Positions 1 to 10,150 of a stretch of 64,000 nt of DNA are shown here, in pieces; position 1 is the first letter of the stretch, and each line of letters begins with the position of its first letter. Under the pieces are notes generated by a model. The model was not told the origin of the DNA and made no database searches. It was given only the letters and a program-made list of their open reading frames with translations. Source of the stretch: Strix aluco (taxonomy: Eukaryota > Chordata > Aves > Strigiformes > Strigidae); the NCBI RefSeq assembly GCF_031877795.1, contig NC_133958.1:4526001-4590000 (forward strand), in the 5' to 3' direction. The translations under genes and the position numbers were made by a program.

Positions 1-2571
1 GGGTACCCCCTGGCAGGAGCTGTGCAGTGCCCCGCAGCATCGCCGTTCCCCTGCTCCGTAACCTCATCTCCCTCTGAGCTGAATAATGGAGTGAAACTTT
101 AGCTGTGCTGCTCCCAGCCTGAAAATAAACCCCTCTAACGCAGCGCAGGCTCCTCCTAAACACTGCGCAGGGCTGCCTGCACCCAAACGGGAGTGGGTAC
201 CCTGTAAATCCCAGCTTGATATAAAACTGGTGAGCGTCCGTATGACTCCTAGAGCAAGAGGGTCTGGGTTTGGGCCGGAGCAGGCAGCAAAACCAGCAGA
301 AGGGCACCAACGTGGTGCTTCTGGCCCCGAGCACAGCGGAGCTGCAGGGGCGATGCTCGCGCCGCGGGCAGCAGATGCCTGTGGTCGTTAGAAATAGATG
401 CCTGCGGCGTGCTGTTACTTTTAAAGGCCAAACCAGGGCAAAATTTATTGCCGTGACGTGAAAATAGATGAGAGCAAATCTTACTGGAGTGGGAGAAATG
501 TTACTCGCCGTGCAAATAGAGGCAGCGAGGCTGGACGGGCGCATACACCGGGGGATTGTGCCCACACAAGGAGCGTGGGGACGGCCGCAGCCCGGCAGCA
601 TCTCGGCTGGGACAGGGGGACACGGGCCAGGTCTGGGACTGGGATCTCCGGAGACTCCGACTCTCCCAGCCGTCAGGCCAAGACCCACAGAGGAGTTTCT
701 AACCCTCAACGCACACAATTCACACACTTGTGTTTTTAAGGAGGCTCTTCCTTTTGGCAGCCTTTTAGTTGAAAGAGGAAAATTACACTGCTCACCCTCA
801 GAGCTGGTGGCTGTATCATTAATCACGATTTTTTTTTCTTTTTTTTTTTTTAAATTAAATTCCAGAGAGGACACCACAAACACAAGCACCAAATGGGCTG
901 CTCGGGTTGACCTCCGATTGCTTCAGCACGTATTTCACTCCAGCTCAGGAAGTTACTCACAGCCAGTTTATATGGTTTAAGGGTGGGTAGATGGACAAAT
1001 AGGAAATCTATGACATGTATTAGCTGATAACACATGATGCATTTCCCCCTGCCCTGTGAATTATTTGAGGCAGCATTTTATTTAAATATTATCATGCCTA
1101 GGATTTCAGTGTGTGACATCCACAGATGACATCAGAGAGAAAAAAATTAAGCAATTCTCCTTATTTTAGGAGTTTATTTAGTCCAGATATTTTAAGTTAC
1201 GTTTTTGGCCCAGCATCCAAGCGATCTTTCTTCAATCTAAATAAATGTCTCCCATTAAAAAAAAAAAAAAAAAAAAGAAAAACAAAACAAAACACAAACC
1301 CAACAGATGTGGTGAGCCCCGCAGTTGTTCCAAAGCAGAAAGCAAACCCAAGCACGTTTGCCAGGCCCCGTCCACCCACTTAACCGAGCCTGTCAAAACC
1401 AATAATAAAGAACACTTGTGCAGGGCTTGATCCTTGCAAACCGTGGGGCAGCTTGCGACGGGGACGTATGGAGAGCGTGGGGTGAAGGAGGAACCCCCCT
1501 TTTTTTAAGTGAGGATGTTGAGGTTTGGGGAGGTGAAATTGGAAGGCTGGGGGATAAGCCAGCTCAGCTTTTCCCCAGTCCTGCAGAGCTTTTCAAAACA
1601 CCTCTCCAGTGCGGCTCGGAGGGCGGCGGAGGATTTTGCACCCCACTTACGTGGCTGGAAGGGGGGGGGCACACCTCAGCAATGCGGCTGTGCATGCTGA
1701 GCATCGAAGAGGCACGGACCAAATTCCCCCTTCCCCGAGGAGCGTTTGCATCCCAAACACCCCATACATTTCCCATCACGTCTCATCCCTATTTTCCTTG
1801 CCATAGCCAGGGGTTTTTTGACTTGCCACCGTCCTCACAAGCCCCCTCAGCCCCCTGCTCCTAAATAACCCCTCGGCTCCCTCCTGAATAACCCAGCCAG
1901 GAGCTCCGCAGCCTCGCTGCCCAGCGAAGCAGCAGGATGCAGCTGCGGGAAGCCCAGGAATGAGTTTGGGATGCTCCAACCTTCACGGAGCTGCCGGTGG
2001 GAGAGATGATGATCTGGGACTCACTGGGAGCTGTGGGGGAGGCTGGAAGGGACCAGCGTCGGCTGCCTGCAATGCCTCCGACTCTACCCTTGCTGCTCAG
2101 CGAGCTACAGGGTGATGCACTTCTGGGTTTTTTTTTTTCCCAATTATATTTTCCCAGCAGCTCTGCTCCCTGCCCAAGGCGCTCAGCCACGGCTCTTGTG
2201 CCATCTGCCGACCGAAGGCCGATGGGTCCGTGAACCCACCACACCGCAGCACCCACCACCCAGCACCCGCTTGGCTTGCCCGCACCCATCCTCCCCCCCG
2301 CAGCAGCCCCCCAGTGCCTCCTCCTCTCACCTCACTCCCGCCGCCACCTCCTGCCCAGCCCTGGTTTGAAAGCATCCCCAGAAATTGGGCTAAATCCCAG
2401 AAAACACAAAGAGGAGAAAATTCTGCTCCTTGGTCATCCTCCCTATAGCCACCCAGGCGGCCCCAGGAGCAGAGGAGGGTGGGGAAAGGCTGCACCCCAC
2501 CTGCGTCCAGACCTGCTTTTGCAGGGAAGGAGGGTGGAAGCAGGAAGGGTCTGACCAAAACATCCAGGTAT

Positions 2572-2651
2572 AGAATCAGAGAATCATTTAGTTTGGAAAA
2601 GACCTTTAAGATCAAGTACAACCGTCAATCTAACACTGCCAAGTCCAAAGG
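2572..2651 (-). mobile_element. CR1 LINE 3'-end fragment, reverse orientation
   Basis: On the minus strand this reads as the terminal part of an avian CR1 non-LTR retrotransposon. On the plus strand it begins AGAATCAGAGAATCATTTAG, followed by a TTGGAAAAGACCTTTAAGAT block, which is the reverse complement of the usual CR1 3' end. It is severely 5'-truncated, as most bird CR1 copies are, and keeps no coding sequence. Boundaries are approximate. Confidence 0.75.
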
Positions 2652-3122
2652 CTGGGAAGGGGCAGCCCAGAGGCTGCGAATCCTCCGCGGGGAGACTCTG
2701 CCCTTGCTCAGCATCTTCAGCCCAGGTGCTGCCACCGGCCCCGGCGCTCGCCCCAGCACAGCCCGGCCCATCGCTGCTGTAACACACACAGATGCAGACA
2801 GTTGTCTACCCGCTGCGAGGCAGAGGGTCGCACGCTTCGTCATGGAAATGCACGAGGGAAGGAGCAGGTAGCCCCAAGATTTGATGGAGGATGCTCCCCA
2901 CAGCTGTCTCGTTAGAAAAAGTGACAGACAAGAACTCACAATAATTTTGTGAGCGCACATTTTTTCCATCTGCCAGCACTGGGGGACACTGAATTATTCA
3001 TTATTTCACCAAAATAATCCCTTTTAAAAATAACTCCCCAGCTCAAAAGGTGGCGAGAGCACTTTTAACACCAAACAGTATTTTCATCTCCCGAGCGTGA
3101 CACAGAAAATCCCGAAACCTCA

Positions 3123-3182
3123 GGGCTGAGGGTTGGACTCGATGATCCCAAGGGTCTTTTCCGACCTGAATGATTGTGTAAT
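3123..3182 (+). mobile_element. CR1 LINE 3'-end fragment (about 60 bp)
   Basis: The block GGTTGGACTCGATGATCCC and the following CTTTTCC...ACCTGA..TGATT form the CR1 3' tail in sense orientation. It matches the tail of the longer CR1 copy at 52330-52391 at most positions, so both belong to the same or a sister subfamily. Nothing upstream of about 3123 looks like CR1, so this is a very short truncated insertion or a remnant. Confidence 0.75.
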
Positions 3183-3710
3183 TCCTGCCCCACGGCTGAC
3201 CCACTCCTCTTTAACAGCGTGGGTGAAGGAGCACGGGGGGATTTCCCCCCCCCCCCGCCCCTTTGTGCTCAGCTTTGGAGTTTGGAGAAGCAAAGCTGCA
3301 CATCTCCGCTGTCCAAGCAGAGGGCACTGCTGGCTAATGATTTGAGCCAGGGCGCTGCTACACAGGTTTGGTTTAAATCAATCCCAAAGTCCTCCTGGCA
3401 CAGAAAACCTCTCCCGCGAGCAGGTATTGCTGTAGCAGCAGCTGAGAAATCCCCCCTTCATTTAATTCCCCTGATTTCAACAGGTTCCCAAAAATCCAGA
3501 AATAATCGATTAAAAAAAAATTGGTGATTAAACCCAGCCCAAAGCAGCCAGGAGCGGAGCAGAGCGCCGGGGAAGTCCTGGCTTGTCTCAAGGGCAAGAG
3601 CTGACTAAAACTGGGAAAAAAGAGATAAAGAGAGAACAGGAGCTGACAGCCTGCCCCAAGTTTGGCATTTCAGCCTTGCGCCCGTATTGCCTGCGCTTGG
3701 CACGTCAAGA

Positions 3711-3754
3711 CACCCTGCCTGCACCCTGCCTGCACCCTGCCTGCACCCTGCCTA
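3711..3754. repeat. 11-bp tandem repeat, four copies
   Basis: Four consecutive copies of CACCCTGCCTG are visible, the last with one change, trailing into a diverged partial copy. They lie in non-coding DNA 3.2 kb upstream of NKX2-6. No function is apparent. Confidence 0.85.
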
Positions 3755-4149
3755 CACCCGCTGCCTGCCTCTGCCTTCGTGGCCTTCGTCCCGGAGCCGG
3801 GCAGAAAGCTGTTTCTCTGTGAAAAGTTACTAAAGTTTCAAAGTTATTTTTATCCCACGGATTCTGAAAAGAAGTACATTTTTCTGCTTTTTTTCCCCCT
3901 CAGTGTTTATTAGGAAGCCTTGGAGAAGGAATCTGCTTTCCCTCACCCGCCTGCAGCCCGCTCTCTGCCATCACTTCTTCTCTCTGCTTTTTGTTTTATT
4001 CCACTGGTGGACAGAAAGTAGCTGGGAAAAAGAAGAGGATATAGAAAACCCTTTTAAGTTTAGTTTCAGCTGCATCAAAGTATTTGCAAACTCCTTAGAA
4101 ATGTCTATACACGTGCTTTGTGCTTGCAACCCCGCCGTGCATCCACCTC

Positions 4150-4215
4150 ACTCATTATTCCCTTTATTCCCATTATATTCCCATTATTCCCAATAGTCTA
4201 TATTCCCATTATTCC
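4150..4215. repeat. Degenerate TTCCCATTA-type tandem repeat
   Basis: TTCCC and ATTAT words alternate about seven times with an irregular period of roughly 8-11 bp. This is a low-complexity pyrimidine-rich tract in intergenic DNA with no sign of function. Confidence 0.7.
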
Positions 4216-5039
4216 CTCGCTCTGAGCACTTTAAAAACAAAGTGCAGGAGTGCCTTGGGAGGGCTGGCTGCCCCTTGGCACTCCCGGCAGGCAGAGTCGG
4301 GTTTCCAGGGCCTCGGATGCTTCTCCGACATCTCATCGGGATCCTGATGCGTCCCGGCGATAGCTGCCAGAAATCAGATACTTTGGGAGCTGCAGTTGCG
4401 CTGCTGCTATAGAAATCCTCCCGTTTAAACGCCCGACGGCGGCTAGAAGCAGCTTTCTCCTGATTTCATCTAACCTAGTTAAAAAGAGGAGTAATGTCCC
4501 TGGAGGGTTGTAATAAAATTAACTTGCCAGTCAAAAAGAAGCCAATGATTTATGATCACTTGTGATAGATCCTCTTAGTCTTCTTCCCAGAAATCCCCCA
4601 GTGGCCTCTCGCTGCCAAAACGCAGCGGCCGAGCGCTGCGGTCCATCCCCAGCACCGTGGGAAGGGCCCGAGCCCCCACCAGTGCCGGTGGCCACAGCAC
4701 TGGGAAAGCTCCTGGGCACGGGGCAGGGAGTGGGGCCGGGGCTGAGCAAGCTCGGCAGCAGTTTTTGGCAGGGCAGCACCTACACAGATGATTTACACGC
4801 CTCATCCAAGCCTCTGGCTTCTCCACAAGCAAGGGGGGGCTGGATGCCAGTCGTGGGGGCACACGGAGCGGGACGGGGAGCAGCCAGCACAGCCCCACGG
4901 TGGTTGTGGGGCACTAATCCTGCCCCGCTGCCAGCTGCCCTGTGTTAAACTCCATTTTCCTTCACTCTCCCCCAACTCGACCCACCCAGTGCCGCGTCTC
5001 TCCGCACGTCCTGAGAGCTGAACTCCAGCCTCTCCATTA

Positions 5040-5230
5040 ATCTCGGCCGCACCGAGTCATTAGGGGCGGATAAAGCTACTTACCCCAATTCCTTCCTGCT
5101 CGTCTCGATCCCAGCCAAGCATTTTACCTTGGCGCCGGCTGCCTCCCGCCATCAACAAGCCAAGGTGTAATGTTACTGTCTGTTTGCTCTCGCCTTTTGG
5201 TGTTTCGAGTCCCAAACAAGCCGTTTAGAC
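5040..5230. promoter_or_regulatory. Candidate regulatory block upstream of NKX2-6
   Basis: This is a unique-sequence block between more repetitive stretches. It carries AAGGTGTAA (5162-5170, T-box-like half site), CTGTTTGCTC (5180-5189, forkhead-like) and GGATAAAGC. Motif content of this kind would suit pharyngeal or cardiac expression of the gene 1.8 kb downstream. Matches this short occur by chance, so the call is weak without cross-species conservation. Confidence 0.25.
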
Positions 5231-6170
5231 GTGGCAATGAATCCAGCCGGGGACTGGGAAGGGGCTTTGTGAATGGGGCTCAGCCCTGGCCTTGGAGAAT
5301 GGGTTTGCGGGAGCTAAACTGATCCGTGGGGACCACGGTGAGGGGCTGCGGGGAGCACACTCGAGGAGCTGGTGCTGGTTTAAGTGAGCTGCAGTGCCAT
5401 TCCTGTACGGGATTAGAAATTTTGGGGTCTGGGCAGCAAGTTCAATAGCCCAAAAAAGGCCAAAAAAAGCACCTCCAGGTATCCTTTCAGCATGTAAAAG
5501 TCACACTGAAAAATTCACGCTCCTACCAAGTGTAGAGGGAGCAGGATCAGGCCCGCAGCAAGGGCCGGCACAACTTGAAGCCATCTCAGAGGAGAGCGAG
5601 CGCTCTCTAGGAGGGCAGCCCGACACAAAGCACTTGAGCTGGGCCTGGGCTTTACCCCACCAAAGGGATTTAGCAGATGCTGAAGGGGAGCTGCGCCCGG
5701 GGCCTGCAAAGGCATCGCCACACACTCTGCAACCCTCCCGGGGAAAGTGAGCTCAGAGTTTCTCACCAAGTGTTTGCTCATAATTCCCACTTTACACCGG
5801 AAAATCAGGCACTGTGTGCAGGGATGTCCCACGGGCAGGAATGCACACAGAGCCGAACACAGACTCCAGGGGCCGGGAATGAACCCGCGCATTACGCAGA
5901 AACAAGGACTGACCTGTGGGCTGTGAGCACTTTTCTCCCCAAGCCACTGTATTTATTTTCCCTCCTGTTCCAGCCCCTCACTTCCTTGCCTGCGTTTGGA
6001 TAGTTTATTTATTCAGCCTCCCCTAACAGTCCGGTTTGGCTATTTCGGTGGTGCAGGAGATACCGACCCAGCCCAGACAAAAACTAGCTCTGCTCTGTCA
6101 GGGCTATCAGCAAACACCAGCCCCTGAGGCCAGCCAGGAATTTTAATTGAAATAGCCGGTCACTGGGCTC

Positions 6171-6480
6171 AGATAAGGCCCAGCATCACCCCACGGCTGG
6201 TGGGATCCCCACTGCCTCCCCACTGCCCCACGGAGCTACCAGGACCTGGCCCCGCTCCCCAAACTCATGTGGGGGGTCCTGGCCCCGCTCCATGCCCTGG
6301 TGGGGGGGGGTCTGCCAGCTCAGTGCCCACCCGCCAAGGCAGCACTGGGACAGCTGGGGCAGAAACCGGGGCCCAGTGGTGCTGTTGGAGGGCAGCCCAT
6401 GTTGGTGGGGGCTCTCAGAGCATCTCCCCCCCGCAGCCCGCAGGAGCTAGGTGGTCTGCACCCCTTATCAGCCCTTATCT
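6171..6480. promoter_or_regulatory. GATA-motif group upstream of NKX2-6
   Basis: AGATAAGG lies at 6171-6178. Two inverted GATA motifs then follow 10 bp apart, TTATCA (6465-6470) and TTATCT (6475-6480), about 460 bp before the NKX2-6 start codon and at the edge of its CpG island. GATA4/5/6 control of NK-4 class genes is established for NKX2-5. Its application to this gene is inference. Confidence 0.35.
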
Positions 6481-6539
6481 CCCAAAGCCGCTCGCTAATG
6501 TGACCTTAATGGAGCTAAAATCGACTTGATTTGTTTTAT

Positions 6540-7800
6540 TGCAGCTCAGCCCAAATCCCCCCCCCCTCCTTCTCGCTTCCCCTTGTTTTGGAAATACAGA
6601 GGGGAAGGGGTCTGGCTCCTTCCTCGGGAGCTGAAGCGGGGGGGGGCAGCGAATGGGGAGCCGGTGTCCGGGGAGCCGGAGCATCCCGGGCAGCAGCCAG
6701 AGCCCCCCCACGCCCGGGGACCGACCCGCCTTCCCCTGCTCCCCCCAACCCCCGGGGACCCCCCCCCCCGAGCCCGGCCCGGCGGCGAGGGCCGGGGGTG
6801 GTGCCTGGCCCGGCGGCAGCAGGAGGGTCAGAGGAGGGGAGCGGGTCCCGGAGCGCACAGCCCCGCTGCGGGCACGGCGGATCCGACGGGGCCCCCCCAC
6901 CCCCCGACCAAACCTCACCCCAAACCCCCGGCCCTGGAAGATGCTGCCCACCCCCTTCTCGGTGAAAGACATCCTCAACCTGGAGCGGCCGGGAGCTGCC
7001 GGGGGACCCCGCGCCATCCCCGGCCCCCGGGCTGTCCGCAGCCCCGGGGGGGAGGACGAGCCACCGCCGCCGCGTAAGTGACCCGCGGGGACGGGGGGTG
7101 GCGGAGCCGGGGGGGGGTCCCGCGGAGCCGCTTTCGTTCCCCCGGGCTGGAAACCCGAGGGCAGCGGAGCCGCCCGTTGCACTCTCGCCCCCTCCAGCCA
7201 CGATCCCGCCGATGTTCCCCGCTGCGGGTCATGGCGGGTTTTCTCCTTTTTTTTATTATTTTTTTTTCCCCATCTTTTAAGTTTTTTTTTCCCCCAGGGT
7301 TTGTTTTTTTGGGGGTTGTTTGAGGCATTTTCCGGGCAGCCCGGCAAGCCCCGGCGCAGCCGCGCATCCCGCCCCGTTCTCCCCCACCGCTCCGGCTGCC
7401 CTCGGGGAAACAAAACTGGGCCCGGGGATGGGGGATAGCTATCGCTGGTTCGGCGGTTTTTTCAGCCGAAGGGCACAAATCGCGACCGTTTCCGATGACA
7501 CAACCCCCCGGTTCGATGCTCCGTAAATGGGACCGGGCCGGGGGCGCGGAGGCGGCTGCGGGGATGCTGCTCCGGAGCGGCCGCCGAGGGAGGGCTCGGA
7601 CGGGGCCCCCTTTTCCCCGCGGCTAAAATCCGACAAAGTTTCCTTTGCTCGGTGGCTGCAGAGAGGAGAAACGGGGAAACCAGCAGAACCAGAGCCTGAG
7701 GCCGGGGGGACACTGGGACACGGAGCCGGAGAGCCGGGGAGGGGGAAAGAAGCCCGGGGAGGGTGACAGGAGCCCGGGGAGAGCTCCTTGCCGGCTTCAT
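6540..7800. promoter_or_regulatory. NKX2-6: CpG island and promoter region of NKX2-6
   Basis: This very GC- and CpG-rich stretch covers the region before the start codon, coding exon 1 and the first 0.7 kb of the intron. I see no convincing TATA box before 6941, so a dispersed CpG-island promoter is likely. The transcription start cannot be placed from sequence alone. The C/G density opens long spurious reading frames on both strands. Confidence 0.65.
6941..7073 (+). CDS. NKX2-6: NKX2-6 coding exon 1
   Basis: This exon encodes residues 1-44 plus one base of Arg45. The TN motif occupies the first 15 residues and a Gly/Pro/Arg-rich linker fills the rest. It ends at a consensus donor, GTAAGT (7074-7079). 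No in-frame alternative donor with a better match is evident before it. Confidence 0.93.
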
Positions 7801-9145
7801 ACATGCAGACGGAGCCCCAGAACCCCCATTTCCCCAAAGAACCCCCTCAAATTCCCTGCACCCCAGCTGTGGCTGTCAGGGCACCCCAGAGCATCCCACC
7901 AGCCGGGGAGCAATCGTGGTGCAGGACCCCCAGCTAGCTTGCCTGCCACACAAAAATCCAGCAAATTAAAAAAAAAAAAAACACCAAAACAAAACCCAAA
8001 CCACAAAAAAACCCAACAACCAACTTTGCATTTTCTCTCAGATCTAACAATTTTTCCTCCTTCGTTCCCAGCCCCTTTGTTTTTCTGGTTTTGCTTAGAT
8101 TGAGAACTGCAGGATTCCCCTTTCCTCGGGTGTCGGAGGTAAATCCTGCCAGAGGTCTGACTGCAATCACTTCCATCCCTCCGGAGCAGGACGGGAGGGA
8201 AGGGGATTTGTGTTTTGGGGTACTCAAACATGCAGTGGACCCCACTTCCCCTGGGTCCCTCCAGGCTGGGGCTGCCACGGTGGCAGCACCCACAGCAGCA
8301 CGGGTGGGACTGAAAGGAGGCATTATCCAAAATCCATGGAACAGTCTCATTCCATCCAAAAAAAATGGAATTTTCTTGAATTCCCGCTAAACATCACAGG
8401 AAAGATCATATTAAATTTATCAACTCTCAAACCCTACTTCATCGTATTCCCAAGGGGGCCCGTTCCCAATTCGATCCCTCCTTGGGAAACACTTTCCCTG
8501 GGGACAGAACCACGCTCGGGTCTCACTTCGCTTCGGGTTTCTCTTGCTGCAGGAAAATGTTTGCCTGGCCACCCCTTCGAGGTGGACGAGAAGAAAGCTG
8601 ACCCCTGCCACCACCCCAAGCAGCGACAGCGGCGAAAACCCCGGGTTTTATTCTCCCAAGCTCAAGTGTTTGAACTGGAGCAGCGATTTAAGCAACAGAA
8701 ATACCTCTCCGCCCCGGAAAGGGAGCACCTGGCCAGCGTGCTCAAACTCACCTCCACGCAGGTGAAAATCTGGTTCCAAAACCGGAGGTACAAGTGCAAG
8801 AGGCAACGGCAGGATAAATCCCTGGAGCTGGCTGCCCACCCGCTGCCCCCGCGGAGGGTGGCAGTGCCTGTGCTGGTCAGGGATGGCAAACCCTGTCTTG
8901 GGGGCTCCCAGCCTTACCCAGCCCCATACAGCATCACCGCCAGCCCTTACCCCTATAACTCCTACTACAGTGCCTATAGCAGCAGCCCGTACGGTGCGAG
9001 CTACGGGGGGGGGTACACCGGGGTGCCCCCCAACACCACCTCCACCAGCCCCGCCGTGAACGTGAGCCTGGGCACGGCCAGCGTGGCTCAGCACCAGCCC
9101 GCGTGCCTGCAAGCCACCGTGCCAGCGGGCAGCAGGGCTTGGTAG
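6941..9145 (+). CDS. NKX2-6: NKX2-6, NK2/NK4-class (tinman-like) homeodomain transcription factor
   Basis: The coding exons are 6941-7073 and 8553-9145, joined by a GT-AG phase-1 intron (GTAAGT donor, TGCAG acceptor) to give 241 aa. The start ATG opens an NK2 TN motif, [14 protein letters not shown] (residues 2-15), which acts as an eh1-like repression motif in this family. The homeodomain is residues 71-130 and carries Tyr124 at homeodomain position 54, the NK2-class hallmark for binding AAGTG-type sites. An NK2-specific domain (about 145-160, [14 protein letters not shown]), a tyrosine-rich stretch (10 Tyr in 166-199) and a terminal RAW follow, as in NKX2-5 and NKX2-6. Text after the homeodomain ([17 protein letters not shown]) fits NKX2-6 better than NKX2-5, as does linkage to NKX3-1. 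The family acts in pharyngeal endoderm and early heart. The TN-to-homeodomain linker is short compared with the mammalian protein of about 301 aa. A cNkx2.8 label in the older chicken literature may refer to this gene; I am unsure. Confidence 0.95.
8553..9145 (+). CDS. NKX2-6: NKX2-6 coding exon 2 (homeobox)
   Basis: The exon begins after a pyrimidine-rich acceptor (CTCTTGCTGCAG). It encodes the end of the linker, the homeodomain (8630-8809), the NK2-specific domain, the Tyr-rich region and the C-terminal RAW, then stops at TAG (9143-9145). Confidence 0.96.
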
Positions 9146-9710
9146 GTGACCACGGGGGTCAGGACCGCTGGAAAAGCACCAAGGAAAGCCCCCCTCTGCT
9201 CCAGAACCCAGCCTTCGTCGGGACGGGAACCAAATCTGGAGGGTTCAGACACTCCAGACAGTGGGACATCTACGGAGCATCCGTCCCCTCCAGGCAGCTC
9301 GTGCGGTCACGTCTCTGCAGAGGCAGGTCAGGAGAGAGGGGGACGCTGCCGCTCCGGCACTGTGGCTTTGGGGACCCCATGGCAAAGGGCATTTATTTAT
9401 TTAAACACAAACCTTTTGGAGTCTGGCCCTTCCTGCTCTCAGAGGGTTTGATCTTCCAGGAAGCCAGTACAGGCCATCAAGAGGGTGTGAACACTGGTTT
9501 TCTTCCTAAGGACAACTGGAAAACAGGGTCTGTGCACATCACTGTGCATTCACTTTTTGATGAACACTATTTAATGTTTTGAGTTCCTCTAATCTTTTGA
9601 GATACATTTCTGATTTATATTTCTTAATATCTCCCAGCGCAGGTGTTAATTTCTGTCTTTATTTTTATTATTATTATTTGCAAATAAAAACAAATCGATG
9701 AAATTGTGTG
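9146..9710 (+). other. NKX2-6: NKX2-6 3'UTR
   Basis: This is non-coding sequence after the stop. It is AU-rich towards its end and includes TTTATTTATTTAAA near 9391, an AU-rich-element-like stretch. Confidence 0.7.
9683..9688 (+). terminator. NKX2-6: Poly(A) signal AATAAA of NKX2-6
   Basis: A canonical AATAAA is followed about 20 bases later by the GU-rich TGTGTGTTTT. This is the first canonical hexamer after the stop codon and gives a 3'UTR of about 560 nt. Confidence 0.75.
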
Positions 9711-10132
9711 TTTTCACTCTCTCGCCATTCCTCACTTAGTATTTTGACTTTTCCTATCCACAACTCGCGTTTGAGCATCAAAATCTGACCCAAAGGAAAA
9801 AAAAAAAAAACAACTGAACAAAATCAGTCTGAATAATTAACGCAGAAAGATAATTGCCTTGTAGTCCAAGCTTGTGGAGCTCCCAAGCTTTAACCCCCTC
9901 TCTAACTCTTGGCAGTTTTCAGTGTTTTCAGCTCTCTGTTGCCGTTTCCTTACAGGTAAAATGGGTTTGTAGGTACCTGGTGGGGCAGCTGCGAGGGGCA
10001 GCCCCGTAGTTACGGGATCACACGGTGGGTTGGTGTTGCCTGAATTACACCAACACCACCGGTGCTGAGCCAAGAGGTGCAGGATCCATCAGCATCAAGT
10101 GCCTCCCTGGATCAAAGGACTGTATGTATGTT

Positions 10133-10150
10133 TATATATATATATATATA
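10133..10150. repeat. (TA)n microsatellite
   Basis: Nine uninterrupted TA dinucleotides lie in intergenic sequence. Confidence 0.9.

Larger units (their letters stand above)
1..6540. other. Intergenic region upstream of NKX2-6
   Basis: I see no gene here: open frames are short, unspliceable or simple shadows of GC-rich sequence. The stretch holds two short CR1 tails (2572-2651, 3123-3182), an 11-bp tandem repeat (3711-3754), a degenerate TTCCCATTA-type repeat (4150-4215), an A-rich tract (about 1257-1300) and a motif-rich unique block (5040-5230). It also has GATA-type motifs near 6171 and 6465-6480. By position it should contain cis-regulatory DNA of NKX2-6; that is inference only. Confidence 0.6.

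Noticed and set aside
1257-1300. A-rich tract as a retroposon tail or processed pseudogene end
   Set aside because: No gene-like sequence or flanking duplication precedes it, and CR1 elements do not end in poly(A).
6475-7413. Long open frames on both strands around NKX2-6 exon 1
   Set aside because: Base composition explains them. Only the 133-nt segment with the TN motif and the GTAAGT donor joins the homeobox exon in frame.
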